Assembly: GCA_003232015.1 (NCBI GenBank) | Contig: QIKU01000067.1 | Coordinates: 1 to 13,870, forward strand | DNA from: Gammaproteobacteria bacterium | GTDB taxonomy: Bacteria; Pseudomonadota; Gammaproteobacteria; UBA6429 | Reading direction: 5' to 3' | Length of the DNA stretch: 13,870 bases | Part shown: piece by piece, positions 6,032 to 13,870 of the stretch | Layout of the letters: each line of letters starts with the position of its first letter | Position numbering within the stretch: the stretch's first letter is position 1 | The notes under the pieces: model-generated | Seen by the model: only the letters and a program-made list of their open reading frames with translations | What the model was told of the DNA's origin: nothing | Database searches by the model: none | Position numbers and translations under genes: made by a program

Positions 6032-7852
6032 AGTTTCTTTTAACCATTGTTTTCTATTGTTGGCTGTTAGCTCGCTCTGGTTATCGGCTATTTCCAGATA
6101 AAAGGTATCTTCTTTTGCCGGTGTCATTTGTAAAGAAAACAACATTAGTTCATCACGTCTAAAAGCATAAACCGGAATGTCACTGTTGGCCGGGTAAGAT
6201 TGCAATAATTTTTCAAAGTTAGATTTTGTAACTTGTATGTTGTCGACGGCTATTACAATATCACCTGCGGATAAGCCTGCTTTTTGTGCACTGCCAGCAT
6301 CAAACACATGGGAAAGTTTTGCACCTAGCGGGTTCTTAACCACGCGAGCACCAATGGCTGTGGGGTTAATTTCATTTTTTTCAGTTTTGTTCTTTATGCC
6401 CCCAGCATTATCCACAGAATCGCTAGCATAACTGCGAAACGTAATGCCGACAGAATTAAAATAGTCGGTCAGTGGTAAATCTTCGGTGTTATATAGAAAT
6501 TTATTGAAGAAATTATTTAAGTCTTCACCTGCAATATCTGAAGCAATGGTTTCAATTGCTTTCTCTGGTACGCCAATGCCCTTTTTACCGTACCGAGTCC
6601 AGAGGGTTTGCATAACATCATCAAGTGACTTCTTATTGTTTGTTGCTTTGCGAATAGTAAAGTCCAACCCAAGTGCTATCAGTGAGCCTTTGGCGTAATA
6701 ACTGACAATATTATTAGGCGCGCTTTCATCCTGTTTGTAAAAACGTGTCCAGGTATCAAAGCTGGACTCGGCTACGCTTTGTTTGGTGCGGCCATTACCT
6801 CGCATCACGCGTGTAATCGTTTTGCCAAGCATTTCCAGGTAATGTTCTTCAGTGATTATTTTATTGCGAACCAGAGAAAGTTCATCGTAATAGGATGTTA
6901 TACCTTCAAATGCCCAGAGTTGTTCAGTGTAAACTTCCTGGCTTAAGTCGTAGGGCAGGTATGCTTCCGGTTTTATGCGTTTAACATTCCATGTGTGGAA
7001 GTATTCATGACTGCAAAGACCGAGGAAGTTTCTGTATTCTGATGTTTGCTCTTGCCCTGCAAGGGGTAGATCGTTTCGACTGCATAACAAGCTGGTTGAT
7101 GAACGATGTTCTAAACCACCGTAACCTTCGCCCACTACCATGGTTAGAAAAAGGTAATGTTTAATGTCGGGTAGTTCGCCAAAAAAATTGGTGTGGGTTT
7201 GGCATATTGTTTTTAAGTCTTCGCAAAGTTTGGGAATGTCTGCACGGTGTTTACCGGTTAACACAATGTCATGCTGAATATCGTTAACATGGAATGTGCC
7301 AATATCAAAGGTACCCATTTCAACCGGGTGGTCAATTAAGTCATCATAATTTTTAGCTTGATAGAAGCCAAATGAATATTGAGTGGATTCCAGCGGTTCA
7401 AGGCTGGTGGCAACGCGCCATGCCTCAAATATTTCACCCTCTGGTTTTTGAATGTCAACACTGCAAGGCAAATCTTGCTGCCCATTAACGGCAAGAAACA
7501 CACTGGTGCCATTGAAGAAGCCGTGTGTTGTATCAAGGTGTGCACTGCGTACCGATAAGTCCCATGCATAAACTTCATATTGAATTGTTATGCTTGAATC
7601 AGTCGCCTGAACCTGCCAGCAGGATTTATTTAATTTTTTATGCTCGAGTGAGTTACCTTTGGCATCCATCGCTTTAAAACTGATAATGTTTCGGGCGAAG
7701 TCGCGGATCATATAACTGCCGGGGATCCAGTTAGGCAACTGGAATTGCTGACCTTGTGGGTCAGGTTTGTCGATATGGCAAGTAATGGTAAATAAGTGTG
7801 CTTCGGGGTGGGTCGGCTTTATTGTGTAATGAATGGCCTGTCGCTTAGTCAC
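6020..7852 (-). CDS. M61 family metallopeptidase (glycyl aminopeptidase type) with C-terminal PDZ domain
   Basis: The product is 610 residues, near the usual family length of about 600. An N-terminal beta-rich domain (LPNWIPGSYMIRDFARNI at about 39-56 is a family hallmark) is followed by the gluzincin catalytic domain. That domain has GYGGLEH (243-249), the zinc motif HEYFH (282-286) and the likely third ligand E316 in WAFEG. A PDZ domain covers about 500-575 (AGLSAGDIVIAVD). M61 enzymes are metallo-aminopeptidases with preference for N-terminal Gly/Ala. The start is GTG at 7852, with AGGA nine bases upstream overlapping the end of the preceding gene. No signal peptide is visible, so a cytosolic site is likely. 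It is the last gene of the purB cluster, seven bases after the secretin-like gene. All catalytic residues are present. Confidence 0.93.
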   Translation of the reverse strand: MTKRQAIHYTIKPTHPEAHLFTITCHIDKPDPQGQQFQLPNWIPGSYMIRDFARNIISFKAMDAKGNSLEHKKLNKSCWQVQATDSSITIQYEVYAWDLSVRSAHLDTTHGFFNGTSVFLAVNGQQDLPCSVDIQKPEGEIFEAWRVATSLEPLESTQYSFGFYQAKNYDDLIDHPVEMGTFDIGTFHVNDIQHDIVLTGKHRADIPKLCEDLKTICQTHTNFFGELPDIKHYLFLTMVVGEGYGGLEHRSSTSLLCSRNDLPLAGQEQTSEYRNFLGLCSHEYFHTWNVKRIKPEAYLPYDLSQEVYTEQLWAFEGITSYYDELSLVRNKIITEEHYLEMLGKTITRVMRGNGRTKQSVAESSFDTWTRFYKQDESAPNNIVSYYAKGSLIALGLDFTIRKATNNKKSLDDVMQTLWTRYGKKGIGVPEKAIETIASDIAGEDLNNFFNKFLYNTEDLPLTDYFNSVGITFRSYASDSVDNAGGIKNKTEKNEINPTAIGARVVKNPLGAKLSHVFDAGSAQKAGLSAGDIVIAVDNIQVTKSNFEKLLQSYPANSDIPVYAFRRDELMLFSLQMTPAKEDTFYLEIADNQSELTANNRKQWLKETKDS

Positions 7853-7859
7853 GTTAAGT

Positions 7860-8639
7860 TTAGTCCTGATATTTCGTTATATTTATTTTTATAAAGATCT
7901 GCTTCATCGTGTTTGAATTGTGCTGGGTCGAAAAAACAAAGCCGCTGCTGCTATTGTCAACGGCACTACGAATGCCGCCAAGGGCTATCCATTCATTTAG
8001 TTTGCCGCGTACTGTTGTTTTTAAACGCTGTGTTTTTAGTGCTTTTTTATCTCCAATGGATGATTCAATTTTCAGGCTAACTTTATTACCAATAATTTGT
8101 GGTTGAATTTTTAAACGGGTAACAATGGTTTGATATTGGATGGACTCGGTAATGGTACCATTTGCATTTTTTGAGCGGGATATGGATGGCACTGAAATAC
8201 CGGTTTGAATGCTGGCCCATTGACCTTCAGTAACCTGTATTTGTTGTTGCCGTAGATTATTTTCCGCACGCCGGGTTGAATAGACTTTGGCCGTTGTTTT
8301 TTTCGGTACGACGCCACTTATTTTAAAACCATATTGCTTCATGGTGGCTTCTGATTCCTGCATGATGCTAATACGTAGCTGCCGCAAATCTGCATCCAGC
8401 ATGGCTATAACCGGTCTTAATTGTTGCAGGTTTTTAGCGGATGTATTGATAAACAGCACGTATTGTTCACCGCTGAGTGTACCGTCTTTAGCAAGTAATG
8501 GTTTTATAATGGGGATAATGTCACTGGCAGGGCGGTGGTTAAGGTTTATGATTTCCAGTTCATAGGCACTCGACAAACTTGTCAGACCAGTAAAAAATAA
8601 AACGATGGCAATGGCTTGTTTAAAGTAACGTATCGGCAT
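7860..8639 (-). CDS. Exported protein with a secretin N-type (NolW-like) domain and truncated secretin-like region
   Basis: The product is 259 residues. Residues 1-25 form a signal peptide (basic MPIRYFK, hydrophobic core, SLSSA before the cleavage site), so it should be periplasmic. Residues about 27-88 (LEIINLNHRPASDIIPIIKPLLA, then LDADLRQLRISI) match the short N1/NolW-like domain of type II/III secretins. Residues 135-225 recall the beginning of the secretin beta region (TEGQWASIQTGISVPSIS, then LNEWIALGGI) but are too short to form a full outer-membrane channel. It may therefore be a secretin-derived periplasmic subunit or accessory protein. The gene sits 13 bases after the DUF7931-like gene and seven before the M61 gene. 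Its Shine-Dalgarno is weak, suggesting translational coupling. The domain call is fairly sure; the role is unknown. Confidence 0.78.
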   Translation of the reverse strand: MPIRYFKQAIAIVLFFTGLTSLSSAYELEIINLNHRPASDIIPIIKPLLAKDGTLSGEQYVLFINTSAKNLQQLRPVIAMLDADLRQLRISIMQESEATMKQYGFKISGVVPKKTTAKVYSTRRAENNLRQQQIQVTEGQWASIQTGISVPSISRSKNANGTITESIQYQTIVTRLKIQPQIIGNKVSLKIESSIGDKKALKTQRLKTTVRGKLNEWIALGGIRSAVDNSSSGFVFSTQHNSNTMKQIFIKINITKYQD

Positions 8640-8652
8640 AATAGTTTAGCTT

Positions 8653-9144
8653 TTAGATATAGAGACGATTTAAATTGGTATCGCTCTGGCTATGAGACCA
8701 GATTTCATTGAATAAGTTTAGCAGTTCTTTTGCCTGTTTGGGGTTATTAATAAGGCTGCCATCCAGAGTGCTGTAGTCGCGTCGTAGTATAAAGACATTA
8801 TCATCAATCAGTATAAAAGATTCGGTGTGCTTTTCATGTTCCTTTGAAATTTTATGCATTGTAATATTGCTGGATAAGCGTCGGCAAGTATCGAGTATTT
8901 TATGGTCGCAACTGATAATTGCATTGGTATCACTTACCGTTATTCTAACGTAACGCTGGGCACTGTTTGTTATCACAAATTGTGCAAGGGCGGAGGCAAT
9001 ATCAGGGTAGTTGTATATGCGTGACGTTAAATCATGGCAGTGAATAAAAATATTGCGAGTGGCCGACTGTATTAACTCAAGCGTATGCTGGTGATGCTCT
9101 GATGCGGAGCTTAAAATAATTTCCGTATTTGCTTCGCTATTCAT
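8653..9144 (-). CDS. DUF7931-like protein, degenerate phospholipase D-like fold suspected
   Basis: The product is 163 residues and cytosolic, with no signal peptide. The order of blocks fits the conserved domain I know as DUF7931: FIHCHDLTSRIYN (33-45), then CRRLSSNITMHK (87-98), SFILIDDNVFILRR (109-122), and the C-terminal LLNLFNEIWSHSQSD..LNRLYI. In other gammaproteobacteria this domain occurs alone or behind an acetyltransferase domain. The segment TESFILID (107-114) sits where phospholipase D enzymes have HxKxxxxD; only the Asp is kept, so PLD chemistry is unlikely. That comparison is my inference. The gene begins 11 bases after purB and appears co-transcribed with it. No good Shine-Dalgarno is seen before the ATG. 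Confidence 0.72.
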   Translation of the reverse strand: MNSEANTEIILSSASEHHQHTLELIQSATRNIFIHCHDLTSRIYNYPDIASALAQFVITNSAQRYVRITVSDTNAIISCDHKILDTCRRLSSNITMHKISKEHEKHTESFILIDDNVFILRRDYSTLDGSLINNPKQAKELLNLFNEIWSHSQSDTNLNRLYI

Positions 9145-9155
9145 TGACGTAAGTA

Positions 9156-10541
<1,386 letters not shown>

Positions 10542-10667
10542 TTAGATATGACAGTGGGCGTATTTTACACTAAATATGGAGCAGGTACAGTGTGGAAATT
10601 GTTTGCAGGCATTTTCAGTGAAGAACAGAACATGCAGGTACAGAATCTTCAGATTAAGTTAATCCGA

Positions 10668-10676
10668 ATTATAACA
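10668..10676 (-). promoter_or_regulatory. Possible extended -10 promoter of purB
   Basis: On the minus strand the sequence TGTTATAAT gives a perfect -10 hexamer with the extended TGn element. A matching -35 is not obvious. Transcription would start near 10661, leaving a leader of about 135 bases before purB. A second weak candidate, TAAAAT, lies closer to the gene. The 211-base stretch 10527-10737 holds nothing else I can support apart from the inverted repeat at 10705-10726. Confidence 0.35.
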
Positions 10677-10704
10677 ATAACAAACACTCAATTTGGTTTA
10701 GGTC

Positions 10705-10726
10705 TGTTTGCGACTGAATGCAAACA
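10705..10726. repeat. Short inverted repeat between the 64-residue gene and purB
   Basis: tgtttgc (10705-10711) and gcaaaca (10720-10726) are perfect complements around an eight-base spacer. It lies 12 bases after the stop of the small upstream gene and about 30 bases before the candidate purB -10 box. No T-run follows on the minus strand, so it is not a classic terminator; it could be a transcript-end hairpin or an operator. Confidence 0.35.
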
Positions 10727-10737
10727 ACGTTATTCAT

Positions 10738-10932
10738 TTATCCAGCGCGTTTGTAAATCAACCCGATCTTTAGCATAACTTCATCTTTGCTAAGCTGGTC
10801 CAGCGGGCAACCATCATTATCACATTCGGCGACACGATCATATTGAAAGACATTACCGTCAGACTCGATATTTTTGTAAATAGGTTTACCAAAATGTGTG
10901 CCAACAGTGCTGTGATCGACTTTATTACTCAC
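10738..10932 (-). CDS. Small 64-residue hypothetical protein with CxxxxC
   Basis: The frame starts with GTG at 10932 and has a strong Shine-Dalgarno (AGAGGA) about eight bases upstream, which decides the start and argues that the gene is real. The product is soluble, without signal peptide or membrane segment. It reads like a compact beta-rich domain: HFGKPIYKNIESDGNVFQYDR, then C37-DNDG-C42 and DEVMLKIGLIY. The two cysteines, within an acidic loop (AECDNDGCPLD), could bind metal or form a disulfide. I do not recognise a named family. It lies between the acnA terminator and purB on the same strand and so probably has its own promoter in 10933-11085. No function can be given. Confidence 0.7.
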   Translation of the reverse strand: MSNKVDHSTVGTHFGKPIYKNIESDGNVFQYDRVAECDNDGCPLDQLSKDEVMLKIGLIYKRAG

Positions 10933-11085
10933 AATAATTTTCCTCTAATGCAGGGTGACTAAATACGATTGCGCCTGAGATATTTCATAAGCAATCTAGC
11001 ATACGAAATTTATCGGCTTTGCCGCTGGAGACTTTAGATATTTTTGAGATAAATTCGATGGGCTTTTGTAACTGTGAACCAGTAC

Positions 11086-11126
11086 AAAAAAGGAAGCGGT
11101 GCCGTTGGTTCCCCAAACGGCATCGC
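11086..11126 (-). terminator. Rho-independent terminator of acnA
   Basis: On the minus strand an 11-base stem (11126-11116 with 11106-11096, one A-C mismatch) closes a nine-base loop. It is followed after a short TTCC by six T's (11091-11086). It begins 14 bases after the acnA stop codon. It is a textbook intrinsic terminator and separates acnA from the 64-residue gene downstream. Confidence 0.88.
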
Positions 11127-11139
11127 CTATTCGTCTGTA

Positions 11140-13794
11140 TTACGAGGCTAACTGCCGCAATACATAGTGCAAGATACCGCCATGACGGTAATATTCAATT
11201 TCCTGTGGCGTGTCAATTCTGACTTTGGCTTTAAATATAATCGTACCACCATTTTCTGCCGTTGCAACGACTTCGACTGTTTTATTAGAACCACCGCCTA
11301 AGTCATTGATTGAAATGCTTTCTTTGCCAGTCAGATTTAAGCTGGCTGCTGTATCACCGTCATTGTACTGTAATGGCAAAATGCCCATACAAACCAGATT
11401 AGTACGGTGAATACGCTCGTAGCTTTCGGCTATTACGGCTTGTATGCCGAGCAAACGCGGGCCTTTTGCTGCCCAGTCGCGTGAGGAGCCTGAGCCGTAC
11501 TCTTTGCCAGCTAATATAATAAGCGGTGTGCCTTCTTCTTTGTATTGCATTGCGGCATCAAAAATACTCATTTGCTCACCATTGGGCTGGTGCTGGGTAA
11601 TACCGCCTTCGGTGCCCGGTGCTAACAGGTTTCGCAGCCGGATATTGGCAAAGGTGCCACGCATCATTACTTCGTGATTTCCACGGCGCGAACCGAGTGA
11701 GTTAAAGTCTTTATCGGCAACGCCTTTGGCTTTTAAATAAATACCGGCTGGGCTGTCGGCTTTAATCGCACCGGCGGGGGATATATGGTCGGTGGTAACT
11801 GAATCGCCTAACATGGCAAGCACACGTGCATTTTGAATGTCGCTAACCGTGTCCGGTTGCATAGTGATGCCATCGAAATAAGGCGGATTTTTGATATAAG
11901 TGGAATCGTCTTTCCAGTCAAACAACTGGCCTGTGGGGGCTTTAAGGTCAATCCATTGTTGGTCACCTTTGTAGACTTCATCGTAGTTTTGAGTAAAGTC
12001 ATCACGGGTCACACTTTTTGTAACTACTGCTTGGACTTCCTGATGTGTTGGCCAGATATCTTTTAAGAAAACATCGTTGCCCGCATTATCTTTTCCTAAG
12101 CTTTCGTTATAAATATCAATATTCATGGTGCCCGCAATGGCATAAGCCACAACCAGTGGTGGAGAGGCTAAATAGTTCATACGTACTTCGGCGTGTACGC
12201 GGCCCTCAAAGTTACGATTACCGGATAATACGGCACAAGCGAACAAGTCACCTTCTGTAATGGCTTTTGAAACAGGGGCAGGCAGCGGCCCCGAGTTACC
12301 GATACAGGTAGCACAACCGTAGCCGATAACATGGAAGCCGAGGTTTTCCATCGGTTCCATTAAACCGGCCTGGTTAAAGTATTCGGTTACCACACGTGAA
12401 CCCGGCGCGAGTGATGTTTTAACCCAGGGTTTCACTTTTAAGCCTAAAGCAGAGGCTTTTTGTGCCACTAGCCCGGCAGCTAACATGACGCTGGGGTTTG
12501 ATGTGTTGGTGCATGATGTAATGGATGCGATAACAACCGCGCCGTCATCCAGTGTAACCTCTTTGCCATTTATCGTGGTATTGATGGCCTTGCTTGTGAG
12601 GTTGCGTTCTTCCTTCATTGCCTTTAACGCATCCTGAAACATGGGTTTTGATTGCGTTAGCGGAATGCGATCCTGTGGGCGTTTAGGGCCAGAAAGGGCT
12701 GGCTCGGTGGTGGATATATCAAATTCCATCATACTGCTAAAACGTTTAGTGACGTTGTTGCTGTCACGGAACATACCTTGCTCTCGCATATACGCTTCGG
12801 TCAGTGCAATTTGTTCTTCTGAGCGGCCAGACAAACGTAAATAATTCAGTGTTTCGTTATCAATTGGGAAAATACCGCAGGTTGCACCGTATTCTGGTGC
12901 CATGTTGGCAATGGTGGCGCGGTCGGCAAGTGAAAGGTGGTCTAAACCCTCGCCAAAGAACTCAACAAATTTACCCACTACGCCATGCTCACGAAGTAAC
13001 TGTACAATTTTTAAGACAAGATCGGTTGCGGTTGCGCCTTCTGGCAGTTGCCCAGTTAAATTAAAACCAACCACCTGGGGGATTAACATCGAAACGGGTT
13101 GCCCTAGCATGGCGGCTTCCGCTTCAATACCACCCACACCCCAGCCGAGTACACCCACACCGTTAATCATGGTGGTGTGGGAATCGGTACCGACTAATGT
13201 GTCAGGGTAAGCCTGGCGAACACCGTTATTTTCAGCGTCAAATACCACACGGGCAAGGTATTCAAGATTAATCTGGTGCACGATGCCCATATCCGGTGGC
13301 ACCACTTTAAAGTTAGAAAAAGCAGACTGCCCCCACTTTAAAAAGCTGTAACGTTCTTCATTGCGCTGGTATTCCATTTCTGAATTTATTGCCACGGCAT
13401 CTTTGTTACCAAAGGAGTCAATTTGTATTGAGTGGTCAATAACCAGTTCAGCAGGTTGCAGTGGGTTAATTTTATCGGGGTCACCGCCGAGTGTTTTCAT
13501 TGCTTCGCGCATGGCGGCTAAATCGACGACCGCAGGCACGCCGGTAAAATCCTGCATTAATACACGGGCAGGCGTAAAGGCGATTTCAGTGGCGGGAGTG
13601 GCTTTTGGATCCCAGTTGGCCATGGCCTGAATATCTTCGTCGGTAACATTGACACCATCGTGGTGACGAAGCAGGTTTTCGAGCAATATTTTAAGTGAAA
13701 AGGGTAGATCTTCTGCACCCTTGACGCTATCAAGACGATAAATCTCGTAGTCGTTACCGTTAACCGTAAGGGTTGATTTTGCAGTGTTGCCCAT
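11140..13794 (-). CDS. acnA: Aconitate hydratase, AcnA type
   Basis: This is the TCA-cycle enzyme that isomerises citrate to isocitrate via cis-aconitate, using a [4Fe-4S] cluster in the cytosol. With the start chosen here it has 884 residues, close to AcnA/IRP1-type aconitases (~890). The three cluster cysteines are present: C428 in SCTNTSNP, and C494 and C497 in [20 protein letters not shown] (about 200) and the C-terminal swivel domain with [16 protein letters not shown], which carries the substrate-binding Ser/Arg, are intact. The start is ATG 13794, because AAAGGAG (13806-13800) lies five bases upstream; a further in-frame ATG at 13815 is upstream of this Shine-Dalgarno and is unlikely. 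An inverted repeat lies just upstream in the leader. A strong terminator follows the gene, which is probably monocistronic. Confidence 0.98.
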   Translation of the reverse strand: MGNTAKSTLTVNGNDYEIYRLDSVKGAEDLPFSLKILLENLLRHHDGVNVTDEDIQAMANWDPKATPATEIAFTPARVLMQDFTGVPAVVDLAAMREAMKTLGGDPDKINPLQPAELVIDHSIQIDSFGNKDAVAINSEMEYQRNEERYSFLKWGQSAFSNFKVVPPDMGIVHQINLEYLARVVFDAENNGVRQAYPDTLVGTDSHTTMINGVGVLGWGVGGIEAEAAMLGQPVSMLIPQVVGFNLTGQLPEGATATDLVLKIVQLLREHGVVGKFVEFFGEGLDHLSLADRATIANMAPEYGATCGIFPIDNETLNYLRLSGRSEEQIALTEAYMREQGMFRDSNNVTKRFSSMMEFDISTTEPALSGPKRPQDRIPLTQSKPMFQDALKAMKEERNLTSKAINTTINGKEVTLDDGAVVIASITSCTNTSNPSVMLAAGLVAQKASALGLKVKPWVKTSLAPGSRVVTEYFNQAGLMEPMENLGFHVIGYGCATCIGNSGPLPAPVSKAITEGDLFACAVLSGNRNFEGRVHAEVRMNYLASPPLVVAYAIAGTMNIDIYNESLGKDNAGNDVFLKDIWPTHQEVQAVVTKSVTRDDFTQNYDEVYKGDQQWIDLKAPTGQLFDWKDDSTYIKNPPYFDGITMQPDTVSDIQNARVLAMLGDSVTTDHISPAGAIKADSPAGIYLKAKGVADKDFNSLGSRRGNHEVMMRGTFANIRLRNLLAPGTEGGITQHQPNGEQMSIFDAAMQYKEEGTPLIILAGKEYGSGSSRDWAAKGPRLLGIQAVIAESYERIHRTNLVCMGILPLQYNDGDTAASLNLTGKESISINDLGGGSNKTVEVVATAENGGTIIFKAKVRIDTPQEIEYYRHGGILHYVLRQLAS

Positions 13795-13799
13795 GAATT

Positions 13800-13806
13800 C
13801 TCCTTT
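13800..13806 (-). promoter_or_regulatory. acnA: Shine-Dalgarno that fixes the acnA start
   Basis: AAAGGAG on the minus strand is five bases ahead of the ATG at 13794. It lies downstream of the alternative ATG at 13815, so initiation at that upstream codon is improbable. Confidence 0.85.
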
Positions 13807-13810
13807 ATAA

Positions 13811-13830
13811 TGCACTTTAACTTAAGTGCA
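13811..13830. promoter_or_regulatory. Inverted repeat in the acnA leader
   Basis: tgcactt (13811-13817) and aagtgca (13824-13830) are perfect seven-base complements around six bases. The repeat ends four bases before the acnA Shine-Dalgarno and follows a very AT-rich stretch (13831-13870) that likely holds the promoter. It could be an operator at the transcription start or a 5'-leader hairpin affecting translation. No regulator can be named from it. Confidence 0.45.
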
Positions 13831-13870
13831 AAATTACAATAAAAATAATTAGTTATAAATAAAAGTTAAT

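Noticed and set aside
10594..10609. PurR-box-like sequence upstream of purB (minus strand GCAAACAATTTC)
   Set aside because: Only one half-site is good and the centre and second half depart from the E. coli consensus; no purR is visible, so it is too weak to list as a site.
10548..10778. 76-codon plus-strand open frame between purB and the 64-residue gene
   Set aside because: It overlaps the 3' end of the well-supported minus-strand small gene, lies across the likely purB promoter, has no convincing Shine-Dalgarno and reads as unstructured composition.
12804..13210. Overlapping plus-strand open frames opposite acnA
   Set aside because: They are antisense shadows of a fully conserved aconitase coding sequence.
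13795..13815. Upstream ATG for acnA at 13815 adding seven residues
   Set aside because: The strong AAAGGAG lies downstream of that ATG, and the added residues are encoded by the inverted repeat and the ribosome-binding site.

Overview
The window looks like part of a gammaproteobacterial chromosome, plausibly from a sulfur oxidiser. Evidence for this is an E. coli-type PurB, an AcnA-type aconitase, and a 373-residue protein that I recognise from memory as resembling DsrS, the soluble accessory protein of unknown function from the dsr sulfur-oxidation locus of purple sulfur bacteria. The DNA is moderately AT-rich throughout. I see no tRNA, rRNA, CRISPR array, transposase or phage gene. No intergenic stretch exceeds 300 bases.

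Layout. (1) At the left edge, on the minus strand, is the N-terminal part of a divergent TrpD-fold protein; it runs off the window. It is transcribed divergently from a small Sel1-repeat protein. Between them lie an 8+4+8 palindrome and a likely promoter for the TrpD-like gene. (2) After the Sel1 gene comes a ~140-bp element that folds almost completely onto itself (31-bp arms plus nested inner stems). (3) Five closely spaced plus-strand genes follow: a MoxR-type AAA+ ATPase, a two-domain HExxH/VWA protein (DUF2201 type) with a long acidic Q/D/K/S linker, the DsrS-like protein, a 178-residue protein I do not recognise, and a monothiol-spaced CxxC glutaredoxin with the unusual active site CQYC. 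A 38-codon small ORF may follow. (4) A minus-strand cluster reads purB, a DUF7931-like protein, an exported secretin-N-domain protein, and an M61 glycyl-aminopeptidase-type protein with a PDZ domain. (5) Upstream on the same strand are a 64-residue small protein with a strong Shine-Dalgarno sequence, and the complete acnA gene with a clear intrinsic terminator and an inverted repeat in its leader.

How the genes fit together. purB and acnA are housekeeping (purine synthesis and TCA cycle). The most interesting unit is the MoxR-HExxH/VWA-DsrS-unknown-glutaredoxin operon. MoxR ATPases with VWA partners are known for maturing or remodelling metalloenzyme complexes (for example NorQ/NorD and CbbQ/CbbO), so an ATPase/VWA chaperone pair co-transcribed with a Dsr-associated protein and a thiol redox protein suggests a role in sulfur-metabolism enzyme maturation or control. 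That role is an inference from context and family knowledge. Family assignments were made by reading motifs, without database searches.
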